DNA from: Gnetum montanum
Taxonomy: Eukaryota; Streptophyta; Gnetopsida; Gnetales; Gnetaceae
DNA length: 64,000 nt
Direction: 5' to 3'
Assembly (NCBI GenBank): GCA_015680685.1
Contig: MNCI01010462.1
Location: 428,382 to 492,381 of the forward strand
Made by a program: the position numbers and the translations under genes. This document shows positions 23,743 through 33,599 of this stretch, piece by piece. Numbering within the stretch: the stretch's first letter is position 1; each line of letters begins with the position of its first letter. The notes beneath the pieces were generated by a model. The model saw only the letters and a list, made by a program, of their open reading frames with translations, made no database searches and was not told the DNA's origin.

Positions 23743-24192
23743 GGGACCTAAGCCCTTTCTCCTTGTGGTCGAACTCGTTGGTGTGCTATCTTGGTTTCGT
23801 CCTTTGGAACCGAACATGCCTAGTTATGACATGTGGATCGGGGCACATGTAATATGATTTCGTCCAAATGTTGATGCATTTTTATCATTTATTTTTCATA
23901 ATTTCAACGTTATCATATGGTCTCATTTGAGTGAGCAACTCACTTGTGATATTGTTGAGACCATGTTGCCTGGCTCAACACGAGGCATGTTAGCGTTTGT
24001 TGTTGACATAGACAAGGGACCATATATAGTCGAGGGGGGTGCTCCCAAAGGTCCTAGATCTACACATCCTTTGACCCATGTGTGGGGATTGCCATCTTCC
24101 AGCCATTACAATAGTAGTAGGACACGTTTTCTAGCCTGCTGTGTACATACACTATTCCAAAATCTGCCTAGAATAGTATAAAGAGTAGACAA
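23743..24192 (+). CDS. Antisense gene exon 2 (E2)
   Basis: Acceptor TTTCTATGCAG|GGG restores the frame of exon 1. The block FLSFIFHNFNVIIWSHLS...IVETMLPGS (about 23880-23970) aligns with E3 near 52110-52000 (SHLS, then VETLLPRS). There are in-frame stops near 23856 and 24178. Weak resemblance to the FCP1/NLI-interacting phosphatase fold was considered but is not convincing. Confidence 0.5.
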
Positions 24193-24274
24193 GTATGCTA
24201 TTTCATTCTTGTATTAACTTTGGTTCCTTTAACATTATATCATTATTTACACATGAATACTTTTTCTTTCACAG

Positions 24275-25641
24275 GCCCCATTTTGCTCATCATGGATTGC
24301 ATGAGGATGATAGTGGGCTTTCCTTAGTGCATGTAGCCTTGGAGGCATTCATGATGGGCCCCACTCTTCATGCTGCGATGCTAGATCACACCAAGGGTGC
24401 TATTACTAGTTATGCTAGGAAATTCTATAGGGCCTTTGAACATTGTCAAGTTCACGGCTAGTTGCATGAGGATTGGTCTCCTGATGGACCTGTTTTTCCT
24501 CAAATGGTTGATGTTGCAACCAGTGTGCCTACTCCATTTGCTAATGGTAAATGGTTATGTTTCAGGCTTGGTTTTCATTTTTTTCACTTCATTGCTTATC
24601 ATATTCTTACTCTCTACTCAATGTCTCCTTTTTCTTCTCTATATCAGTTATTTCCCTTGATTAGGTTACCATCATATCTAGGCACATTGAGGCTACTCTC
24701 TTTATGATGTTTGGAGAGACAGAGGAGTCACAATGGTGGCTGTACAAGAAGGCACCCAAACAAATCATCAGCCATCTGACCAGTGTGAGCTTGATGGACT
24801 TATTTATTTCCTTGACTCCTAATGTTCCCATGACTGAAATGGTTTCCATAGCTGACTCTTTTAACGATGATGTATCCTATTTTAATACATGAGTTCGGGG
24901 AGTTAAGGTGTCTTTCCACCTAACTTCTAAATTCTTTTTTGATCTTTTCGGTGTACCAGCAGATGGTGCTAAGGTGGCAGTTGATAGAGGGACTAGAGAA
25001 AGCCATGTGATCAAGGAACTTGAAGACTGGCTAGGTGTACCATGCAATGTTAAGGGTTTTGCTATGCAAGCTGATACTCACTTGACGGAGGTAAATTTTA
25101 TGTACCCACTCTTTAGAGCACGAGCATTTCCTAAGTCTCTTTCCCAAGCAAGAAGTCTTGGGATTGATCCTACATGTCTTATGTGCTCAGTCTTGGAGAC
25201 TAGTATGTGCTACAATTGGGCACAGTTCCTTGTATTAGGTCTCCGTGGAGAGATCATTAGGCTATGTTCCAATGTTGATGCTAAATCCCACTTTACCTTT
25301 GCTTTGTCATGGGCTATCTCTATAGGTTTGCTGAGTTCTTAGTGGTTTATGGGGATAACCATTATGTGTTAAGGGATCGTTCATAGTTGTCTCGCCCATA
25401 GATCTGTCATTTATTTAACACTACTAGATCGCAAGATCCACATTAAGGCATTGAGAAATTAGTCTCTGTCACAGCAGGGGGTGCAACCAGTCATTTCCAC
25501 CATTCACGTGATAGCTTGGGTTCGGAACTACCTAAACTGCACACAACTATTAGGAGAGCTAAGTGCTTGATTCAGGAGACTATCGAGAAAACTAAGGCTA
25601 AGGTGAAAAGGGCTAAGCATTCGAGAGAACCTACTATAGAG
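24275..25641 (+). CDS. Antisense gene exons 3 and 4 (E2)
   Basis: Exon 3 (24275-24546) encodes LVHVALEAFMMGPTLHAAML. Exon 4 (24665-25641) encodes the best conserved part: SRHIEATLFMMFG, then LTPNVPMTEMVSIADSF, then FDLFGVPADG at 24941-24970, then FPKSLSQARSLGI, then RFAEFLVVYGDNHYVLRD after a frameshift near 25325. E3 shows the counterpart blocks TRCSMDTLIQMFS, PTIHFLEMLNII, CELFGVLVDG and RFIELLVLRGN in the same order (about 51330-50600, -). Exon 4 ends ATAGAG|GTAAGA. Confidence 0.6.
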
Positions 25642-25807
25642 GTAAGATTGTCGAGGGTAAAGAAGATTTGATTCATCTTGCGAGGAGTGGATAAGTATTT
25701 TTTTTTTTGCTTTAAGTGTTTTTTATCGCTTGTTGAATTTATTTTCTTACATAAATCTGCATACCTATTATGTCATTCTAACTTTAGATTTATTGGTATT
25801 AACAGAG

Positions 25808-27448
25808 GATACTCCCAAGAGGGAAAGGGAAAAAGTAGCTCCAATGGGTGAGCCTGAAATGGTTATCACTAGGTGTGATGAAGAGAAGGAAATGAGAGAA
25901 GAAGTAGTTGGGGCTATTCCCATCTTGCAGGAAGAGGATGAAATGGATATCATGGGAGTGACACTTGTAGAGGCTTTATATGCCCTTAAGCATTCAAGCA
26001 AGGAGAAAGGTGTTTTTGATGGGTCTCTACACCTTGGTGATCCACCTGAGCTAATCAGCAAAGGGCTGCTTGGTACATTTTGTTAGTTTTATCTGCATTT
26101 TGTATCTTCTTAGCTTTGTACATTATTTTGATTATCATGACTCTTCCTAATATCAGACATGGATGTCAAAGTGCCTGAAGCACATGCATCTTAGGCAAAT
26201 GTGTCAGAGTTATAGGCTCCACTGAGGTGCCTCCTAGTATAGATTCAACGTCCATTGGTCCATTGAGGCTGTGGCCTGAGATTTCCAATAAAGTAGACTT
26301 TGTTGATGGCATAGTTAACGATGTTGTTGCTTGTCTGCAACAGGCTCATCCTGAATTAGGTGTATACTTTATACTAAGTTCCTAAGTTCATTATGCTTTT
26401 CCCTCTATTGGTTATCTCTTATTAGCTCATATGTGTAATTTTTGTACTTGTAGGTGCAAAGATTCAATGGAGTCCTTTCGAGGCTACCCATATTGATGGT
26501 CTCCCGAAATTGCCCAAAGATATTGAGCAGATCCCAAGAGGGATTTATAATGCGGTTTCGAGTTGTGTTGTTCCTAATGCCAAGTCTCTTTGGACCTGTA
26601 GGCACTCAATTGAATACTTATGTCTTGAAATTCAATCATTGAAGGAAAATTTGGTGAAGGTGATAGAGGAGAGGAATGACTTGCAAGCCCGTTATGATTT
26701 TTCCTATGCTATATTGGTCAGTGATAGTACTTGGCGTACATTCGAGATCACATATGCACGTTATTGGGCATGCTTGAATAGCAAGGTGTAAGCGATTTGG
26801 GATCTAGCCGAACAGAGGGCCTAGATGGATTTATTGAATAGGAAGTGCCATGACTAGAAGTCCTTTGCATCCAAAGTACGTAAATGGGGCTAGGATCAGA
26901 AAGACCATAAACATCAATACAAAAAGTGGTTGAAGGAGGAATCAGTTCAACGTCGTTGGTTGGAGATGTTCGTGGAGGGGTTAGGCTTGTGATCTTCCTA
27001 TAACAAGTTTGTTAAGTGTATAGAAGTGGGGGAGTCTCCTGAGAAACCATTACCACAGCCTCTAGGGAAGCTTCCACAAGTGTGTTTCCTCTTGAGTTCC
27101 CTTCCTAGTCTTCAGTGGACAAGGGTAAAACCTTGGCCAATATCGACCTCAGACTTGAGAAAGACTGGGCTTGTGTGCCCGAAGAGGAGATTCTATGATG
27201 CCTGGAAGCTAATCTAAGGCCTTCTTCTCCTATGAGTGTTTTAATCTTGTATCATTTTATTACTTTTAATAATATTTTCCTTTTAGTATTTTTCTCTTTT
27301 AATACATTTGTTTGTGTTTACTTATTTTATTGTTTTGTTTTTCTTTTTGTGATAGGGACATCATGGTGGTAAGGTTGGCCCCAGTGGGATACGAGTTGAT
27401 GATGTGGAGGAGTTTGGGGACCAGCCCCCTCCTAATACCAATGCATGA
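25808..27448 (+). CDS. Antisense gene exons 5-8 (E2)
   Basis: Exon 5 is highly charged (REREKVAPMGEPEM, EEKEMREEV) and ends LGDPPELISKGLL|GTACAT. Exon 6 holds LRLWPEISNKVDFVDGIVND, aligned with MFRMKPWIKFPNKTEF in E1 and MFFMKPWVEVSNKIEF in E3. Exon 7 holds IQWSPFEATHIDGLPKLP, AKSLWTCRHS, a coiled-coil-like stretch and QKDHKHQYKKWLKE; E3 reads EKDHKxKYK at the same place. Exon 8 is short, acidic and ends in PPPNTNA and a stop. The 3' end of exon 7 is uncertain. Confidence 0.58.
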
Positions 27449-27968
27449 TTTGGCTTGTTAGTCTTGTCATTTCTTTGTTAGTTTGTTTTTTTGTTTTTTT
27501 TTTGTTTTTCAGCTTGTTTTTTTGTTTTTGGAATATGTGAAGACAGATGTAACATGATCATGGTGTAATATGTCATCATCCTATTTCGATGTTAACACTT
27601 CATATTACATATATTTATATATTTTATTCTCTTTTTTTGAGTTTATTTGTGAATGTAAATGTAAACTGGAATCGTAACCGGTAAACATAAGATAAATGGA
27701 AATCGCAATTTGTGAAATGTAAATGATAATGATGTGGTGGGATTTCGGTAAATTGGTAATGTATTATGCTCTGTTTTAAAGCCCTTTCTGGCTACATGCA
27801 TCAGTTTAAAGTCATGATGGACTATTGAATCTTTGTCGAAGAAAAGGAGGAGACTGTAGCTGTTTCAGTGAAAGTTAAAAGGAACCAGCCATTTCTGACC
27901 ATGGCTAGTTTAACATCGTTGCAGACGTTTGGTAGTTTAACGTCATTCTAGACATGTAATGGTTTGTC
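27449..27968. other. E2 spacer between antisense gene end and protease end
   Basis: T-rich start (27480-27530), then AT-rich DNA. At about 27902-27958 two copies of a ~28-bp unit with TTAAACTAGC/TTAAACTACC on the - strand resemble the GGCC-dyad repeat of E1 and E3, at the same place relative to protease. No gene is seen. Confidence 0.5.
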
Positions 27969-28838
27969 TTAGTTTTTGATTTGTCTTTTTAATTTTTGCA
28001 ACTTTTTGTGAAGGATGGGATGTGTAGGCATAATCTTGTACTCACCATCCCCCTCGCTGGATACGTCAAAGGGTAGTTTTGACCAAGGGACATCTACGGG
28101 AATGGCTCCTATGTCTACATCTTCTGATGCTTCTTCCATTTTAGGAAGGTCATGGGTTGGAGATTGACCAATGTCTAGGGTTTTGCTAGTGGTGTCTTGC
28201 TTAGGTTCGGGGAGTTCAACCTCTGACCCTTGGTTTGTTCCTACATGTGGGGAAGTAAGTGATGTTGCCACATCCCTGTGTATGAATATTTCATTGCCCT
28301 CATAAGGTAGGTGAATTTCTTGATGGATCAGCAATGATACAGCTTTTAGTTGAGCTAACCAAGGTTGTCCCAAAATCAAATTGAATCCCAACATCTTATC
28401 AATGACTACAAATTTGGCTAATGTGGGGAACCAGTCTATTGCTATGAAATCCAAGGTAATCATGCCTTTTACCATGACACAGGAATGACTGAAATATTTC
28501 AAGAATGATGTTGTTGTTGGTCGTATTTGTTCCACAAGGCCTAGTTGTTCAATGATAGGAAAAGGTATTACATTTGTTTCCACTCCATCATCAACATGTA
28601 CCCTATGTATCTTAAATTGGTTAGTTTGTATCGTTATAAACATAGGGGTAGTAGTGACCTCTCCCATTTTTTCGTCTTGTTTAATGTCATTGGCATGAAA
28701 TCTGAGAGATGTGGTTCTCGACTCTTTATGTGGAGACAACACAACGTAAATGGATTTTTCATTTGTAGAAAGATCTTCACTAATACAGATTGAAGTCAAC
28801 ATATGCACTAGAGCTTCCCGATGCACCAGGGAGGTCAT
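27969..28838 (-). CDS. E2 Tat/Ogre-like aspartic protease, open frame
   Basis: The longest open frame in the window (289 codons), probably continuous with gag upstream. Order: a lead-in shared with E1 and E3 (MLTSICISEDLSTNEKSI, residues 13-30), the active-site region VHVDDGVETNVIPF near residue 81-94, where the catalytic triplet reads D-D-G, then the block FNLILGQPWLAQL near residue 150-162, SIHQEIHLPYEGNEI-like sequence (LLIHQEIHLPYEGNEIF) and an acidic C-terminal tail. E1 has D-N-G and E3 H-D-G at the triplet. The domain is clear; activity is doubtful because the S/T of D-S/T-G is replaced. Confidence 0.85.
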   Translation of the reverse strand: MTSLVHREALVHMLTSICISEDLSTNEKSIYVVLSPHKESRTTSLRFHANDIKQDEKMGEVTTTPMFITIQTNQFKIHRVHVDDGVETNVIPFPIIEQLGLVEQIRPTTTSFLKYFSHSCVMVKGMITLDFIAIDWFPTLAKFVVIDKMLGFNLILGQPWLAQLKAVSLLIHQEIHLPYEGNEIFIHRDVATSLTSPHVGTNQGSEVELPEPKQDTTSKTLDIGQSPTHDLPKMEEASEDVDIGAIPVDVPWSKLPFDVSSEGDGEYKIMPTHPILHKKLQKLKRQIKN

Positions 28839-28859
28839 TACTAGGTCATATAGGCTTAG

Positions 28860-31753
28860 AGAGGTGTTCTTTTGTTTTAAGGCCTATGTAACCTAGGCCG
28901 GGGCACTGGCCAAGTCTTTGTTGTTTGGAATATTTTTATTTGTTGATACTTGATCCATTTGACCCAACATTTGTATCTCTCGTGGAAGAGTTTTTGCCTT
29001 ATTAACTGCAGCTGTTACGTTTGGGACATTGGACACTCCCGAGTTCTTACCTTGATGACTTTTGCTAGGCTGATCAGTAACTAGAACAATAGGGACAATA
29101 TTCAATGGTGCAGGTTTTGGTAGTCCTAACTCATGACCATGACGTTCTTTTTCCAAATGTTCCCTAGTCAATCTATTGACAAGGCGTTCTCGTGAGGGTC
29201 ATGGGGGAACTATTGGGGGTGGCACATGGGAGTGTTTCAAGACTTGGATTACAAATGGAACAGGTTGGCTTTGCGATGGCACATTTGTTGCTGTAATTGC
29301 CAGGTGTACTCGAATGACAACTGGTTTTTGTGATGTAGGAGGTGTATGTGTGGAAGAAGGGGCTTGCGGAGGTGTTAGTGTAGACATGGTTTTAGCAGGC
29401 GCATGAATCACAAAAGGATCTCATGGGACATCTTGTTCATTGCCAATATTGATGGTGTTAATCACATAGAGCACCTCTTTGATGTTAAGAGGATCTTTGT
29501 AGACCTCCATAGACTGATTTTGAGGTCTTACTAGGTTGGCTTCGTCAAAGACTATCTCAACCATGTCAATCATACGTTGTATGTCTTGTTTCAGGGTGAA
29601 GTAGTAATCGGTTCCATGTCCACATCACTGGTAATACTCACAGAATCTGTCTAACCTGAAACCTCTTGGAATAGGGGGTTCATTAGCTATTGCCAATGTT
29701 GGGTTTTTAACCAACTCATAGTATCGGTCATATCTTTGAGATGTTGCAGGATACATCTTCTTACGTTGAATCATTCCAGGTTTCAGTAGTTGGTCCAGTA
29801 GTTGTGAAGGCTTCATGGGTAAGGGCATGTACTGGGCAAGGTTTTTTCATTCAAAGGTATGAGTGTGACTTGTGTTATTAGTTTGGGTAGAGGAGGGTTC
29901 AGGTGTAGGTGTAGGAGCAGTTCTTTCGTGACTAGTGGGGGTGATGGGTTGTTTCCCTTTTTGCCCTGCATTGTTGGGTCAAAATGTCTCTGCCATTGCT
30001 GCGACTGTTGTTTTAGACTTATCCTTATCTTTTTTTGTATGTTGGCTTTTGAAAGTTAGGTAAGTTGGGTCATGACTTATCTGCGTTGCCTCTTCTATGT
30101 TTTTGATTTGGACAAATGCCTGACTCAAAGTGCAAGCATCCAAATAATAGAGTTTTAACTTAATGAAATCATTCATGGTGCTCTTGAGGATTGTAAGTAA
30201 ATATGATTCCAGGATAGGCTCATGAAGTTCGTTAAGGGAAGTGCTCCATCTTTAGATGAACTTTTGTATGGGCTCTAATGGTGCTTGTTTTATTTGGATT
30301 AGACTGTCTAGTGTGCCTTCAAGTTTCAGGTTATACTTAAAACAGGTAATGAATTGATGTAACAAATCCTCTAGAGAGGATACAACGTTATGCGGTAAGG
30401 ATCGGTACTAGTCTAAGGCTCTTCTAGTTAAGGACATGGAAAATACATGTAGGATTGCATGAGGCCAGGCCTCAAGTAACAAACACTCTAATCGAAATGT
30501 CACTAGGTGAGCATTTGGATCTCCCTCTCCGTTATACTTGGTCAACTACGGTAATGAAATTCCTTTTGGTAGAGTCAATGGTGGCACTGAAGAGCTAATT
30601 GGATCATCCTGATAAAAATCCATCACCTTGACTTCTTTAGTGTTTGCTATTTTGAGGTGCTTTACCTTATTGGTTAATGCTTGCATCATTTTTCTAGCCT
30701 CTACCCATTCTTGGGCACTAGATGGACCAACTAGTTGATTAGATTAAGCATGATAATAGTTAGATTTTTGTGTGATTTGTGAGAAAGATGACTGTAAGGT
30801 TGTTGATGGTTGTACTTGAGGGACATTCATGGATGGGATTGTAATGAGTGGTATGTTGTAATGAGCTGGTTAATGTTGTTGAATGATAGGTGTGGGCCAT
30901 TGCCTACTTACAAGTTGTGAGGAAATACCCTGAACCTATTGAGTTATAGTAGTGAAGGGAATTCCTTGGATTTGTACTTGTGGCATGTAATGGGTGGATG
31001 CAGAAGTGGGTATCATGGATGGCATCCCAATTATTTGAGGTCGAAAGTTCGCTCCCATATTAGCTTGAGAGGGAGTTGTTGGGATTGTCCTTATGATAGG
31101 GAGGGTAAAGTGGTAATTAGAGGAATAGCAGGGATGGGAATATCAAATTGGTTGTTGGTTGTAGGGAAAGTTGGAATGAGCGTAGGTGCTTCTTGTTGAG
31201 AGACATGCGCTTGAGTGCTTGTAAATGCATGAAAAGACATAGTATCTCCCGTGAAAGGGTGGAATAATGGGTTTGCGTAAGTATGAGGACTGAGAGTGTG
31301 GTACGAATCCCCATGTTTGGATTGAGCCACGAAATCATCTTTCTAGTTTCGATTTTGAGGCTCTACGGTTGGTTGCCACAAGGTTTGATTCCTAGCCATG
31401 AGGAGCTGGGATATGAGTTCATGATGGGATTTAGAGAGGGGAATTAGGTCATATGATGAAGGGATAAAGTTATGGCCTCCATTATAGATGAGTTCATAAT
31501 GTTGTTTTGCATCCATTTTCATGTGATCAATGGGAAAGTTAGCTTAGATCTTTATGTAGATGAAGTTGTATTGTTCTGAGGTGAGAATTGTATAGGTGGG
31601 GTCTTTGCCTTGTAACCTAAGTAACTAGTGAGTTGTCCTTTGAGGGTTCATCTCTCCAATGGTGACTATGGGTTTAATTGTGGTCATAGGATTTGAGATT
31701 TCAGCATTAAGGTTAGAAACAGGCATTGTTGCTTTGATTTGAGAAGATTCCAT
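28860..31753 (-). pseudogene. E2 Tat/Ogre-like gag
   Basis: Gag from an ATG at 31753-31751. The N-terminus (QYNFIYIKI, HYELIYNGGHNFIPSSYDLI, about 31520-31430) aligns with E3 gag at 35005-35145. The core shows KLYYLDACTLSQAFVQIKNI (30150-30100), matching E3 near 36380-36430. A degenerate zinc-knuckle-like block, FCEYYQ-x-CGHGTDYY, lies at about 29645-29600, followed by a Pro/Ser/Thr-rich linker and a charged region leading to protease. Several stops and frame changes between 30200 and 31000 break the core. Confidence 0.8.
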
Positions 31754-32235
31754 GTGTGCAAGATAGCTTAAGCAAGCTGGGTAGTGTGTGTAGCTATGTA
31801 GCTTGGGCAAGTTGGGCATATGCAAGGTAGCTTGAGCAAGCTGGGCAACATGTGTAGTTGTGGAACTTGGGCAAGATGGGCATATGCAAGCTGGGAAGTG
31901 TGTGTAGCTGTGCAGCTTGGGAAAGCTAGGCATATGCAAGCTATCTTAAGCAAGTTGAGTAGCATGTGTAGCTATGTAGCTTGGGCAAGTTGGGTGTATG
32001 CAAGCTATCTTGAGCAAGCTGGGCAGCGTGTGCAACTATGTAACTTAGGCAAGCTGGATGTATGTAAGCTAGCTTGAGCAAGTTGGTTAGCGTGTGCAGT
32101 TGCGTAGCTTGGGCAAGCTGGGTGTATGCAAGCTAGCTTGAGCAAGTTGGGTAGTGTGTACAGATTAGGCAAGCTAGGCGTATGCAAGCTAGCTTGAGCA
32201 AGCTAGGCAACATGTGCAGCTATGTAGTGTGTGCA
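31754..32235. repeat. 64-bp tandem repeat in the E2 leader
   Basis: About 7.5 units of 64 bp, each containing agctagcttgagcaagctgg, a gcatgtgtagctatgtagc segment and gggcatatgc. Units 3 and 7 are shorter by 14 and about 8 bp. The array starts one base upstream of the gag ATG and fills half the leader. Frames across it on both strands arise only from the repeat. Confidence 0.85.
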
Positions 32236-32239
32236 CTTC

Positions 32240-32633
32240 TATGAGGGTGGTACAACGTACAACGTGTCTATGCTTAAAAATACAATGTGTGTACGTTGAG
32301 GATAAGGCATAGTTTTTGAAGATAGGGCATAGCGTCGAAAGAGAAGGAATAATTTTTGAAGACAAGGCATAGTGTCTATAGGCAGAACATAGCATCTAGG
32401 GTAGAAGGTAACATCTGGAGGCAAAGGACAATGTGTGGATGCTGAGGGCCATGTATGGACGTTGAAGAGGGTGCACCGTATGAACAATGAAGAGAGTGTA
32501 GTGTATGGACGTTGGACAATAGGCAGCATATGGATGTTGGACCATGGGCAACTAGAAAATGTTGGATGTTGGATGCTAGATGCTGGACAATGGGGAATGC
32601 GATGGTGTGTGTATGGAATGTGAATGGAGTTGG
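32240..32633. repeat. Second, more degenerate repeat block in the E2 leader
   Basis: Loosely repeated words such as aaggcatagtttttgaaga and tgtatggacgttgga recur every ~35-45 bp. Units are too diverged to define a period. It separates the 64-bp array from the primer site. Confidence 0.5.
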
Positions 32634-32650
32634 CCCTCCTTCTAGCACCA
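32634..32650 (-). other. Candidate primer binding site of E2
   Basis: On the - strand TGGTGCTAGAAGGAGGG lies five bases after ...GATACA, which would be the end of the 5' LTR. Position, TGG start and orientation suit a primer site. I cannot name the matching tRNA with confidence. Confidence 0.5.
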
Positions 32651-32655
32651 ATTTC

Positions 32656-33550
32656 TGTATCGTCTGAAATCGTCGGTGTAAGGCTGGAGGAAAATGAACG
32701 TTGAAAGATCTTTGAAGAGATACATATGACCCTACCTTCGCATGATGGCAAGCTAGAAAAATGAAGGTAGAGTGCCTTGGATGGTCTGCACGTAGATCAA
32801 CCAAGGACTTCCTTAAGTGTACGCTAATGGCCTATGCTAGGGTTATCATCATGAAATGTATAACTAGAGAATGGGATGTAACGAAATGTAAATGTGCAAT
32901 ATATCATGTAAACGTAAACAGAATGTATGCGAAAACATGCAATGAAATGAAATAATGCAAACAATGAACCAGAGCAGCATAACAGAAGGTAAAAAAAGAA
33001 TGAACAATGTTGTATTAATTAACAAGATGTGCATCGGTCAAAACGTAGTTGCGTTGAAGTTGAACGTTAAGCTCCAATGTGATGTGGGGTGTTCACAGGT
33101 GCTGGGAATCACGTGTGTCTGGGCTCAGGATTTCTGATTTTCTTTTTTCAAATTTTTGCCAACCCCTATTTATGTTAATGAATATGGTATTTATTCATTT
33201 TTCTAGACTTAGGAGTAGGATTTGTGAATGAGATCAATGGCTGCGAGATGAGAGAAAAACGGATCATGTGATAGGTGTTCAATGTGCAGCTATGTGTGAA
33301 TTGGACGTATGTGGGCATGCTATGTTTTCGACCAGGTGCAATGTACCTTACAATGCAAGCTAGCTTACACCCATGGAAGTAGCGTAAGAGCTTGACAAGC
33401 TCATAGATGGTAAGGCTTACAATAAAAATTTCCAGTGAATTCCAAGAGGGATTAACTTTGGCTTGCTTGAAACTTCATGATCCTTTGAAACGACTACTGC
33501 AGGATGTCAATTTAAGTGGTTTGGTGGCTGTTTGAGGCATCTTTGCTTCA
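32656..33550 (-). repeat. Presumed start of E2 5' LTR (right boundary unknown)
   Basis: Begins TGTATCG next to the primer site. No second copy exists in the window because the E2 3' end is deleted, so the LTR cannot be confirmed by comparison. No coding frame is recognisable. It may extend through the tandem array to about 34640. Confidence 0.4.
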
Positions 33551-33599
33551 CCAGGACTCCTAGAGTGAGTTGATTTGATCCTAGCATGTCCTCAGCCTA

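Larger units (their letters stand above)
22336..27448 (+). pseudogene. Antisense multi-exon gene, E2 copy (most complete)
   Basis: Unrecognised gene in the protease-RT spacer of E2, on the strand opposite to gag-pol. Proposed exons: 1, 22336-22472; 2, 23743-24192; 3, 24275-24546; 4, 24665-25641; 5, 25808-26072; 6, 26157-26359; 7, 26454-about 27215; 8, 27356-27448 with stop TGA at 27446. Intron ends fit plant consensus (AG|GTATGT, CTATGCAG|G, GAG|GTAAGA, CTTGTAG|G). Phases agree at junctions 1-2, 2-3, 4-5, 5-6 and 6-7; junction 3-4 is off by one. About half a dozen in-frame stops and two frameshifts (near 25325 and 26215) suggest a pseudogene. Product features: basic N-terminus, a conserved LFGV-x2-DG core, a charged coiled-coil-like stretch and an acidic tail. 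E1 and E3 carry homologous copies at the same place. I do not recognise the family. Confidence 0.65.
19158..33550 (-). mobile_element. E2, Tat/Ogre-like LTR retrotransposon
   Basis: Minus-strand element reading right to left: presumed 5' LTR (from 32656 rightward), primer site (32634-32650), leader with 64-bp repeats, gag (31753), protease (27969), spacer with the antisense gene (22336-27448, +), reverse transcriptase, RNase H, a second RNase H and the start of integrase, broken off at 19158. Two RNase H domains and a very long protease-RT spacer are features of the Tat/Ogre lineage. It is the best preserved of the three. The right boundary of the LTR could not be fixed. Confidence 0.75.

Noticed and set aside
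23743-24060. FCP1/NLI-interacting (HAD) phosphatase domain in exon 2 of the antisense gene
   Set aside because: The block FLSFIFHNFNVIIWS looks like that family, but the DxDx(T/V) motif is absent (VVELVGV) and the first half is not conserved in E3. Not enough to name a function.
31625-32187. Open frames on both strands with Cys/Ser/Pro repeats
   Set aside because: Created by the 64-bp tandem repeat; frames shift from unit to unit and there is no conserved start.
31754-32235. CRISPR-like array
   Set aside because: The repeats are adjacent without unique spacers, and the sequence is plant nuclear.
32239-32804. Minus-strand frames of 142 and 170 codons
   Set aside because: They overlap each other in different frames across the E2 primer site and a repetitive leader, so they are incidental.
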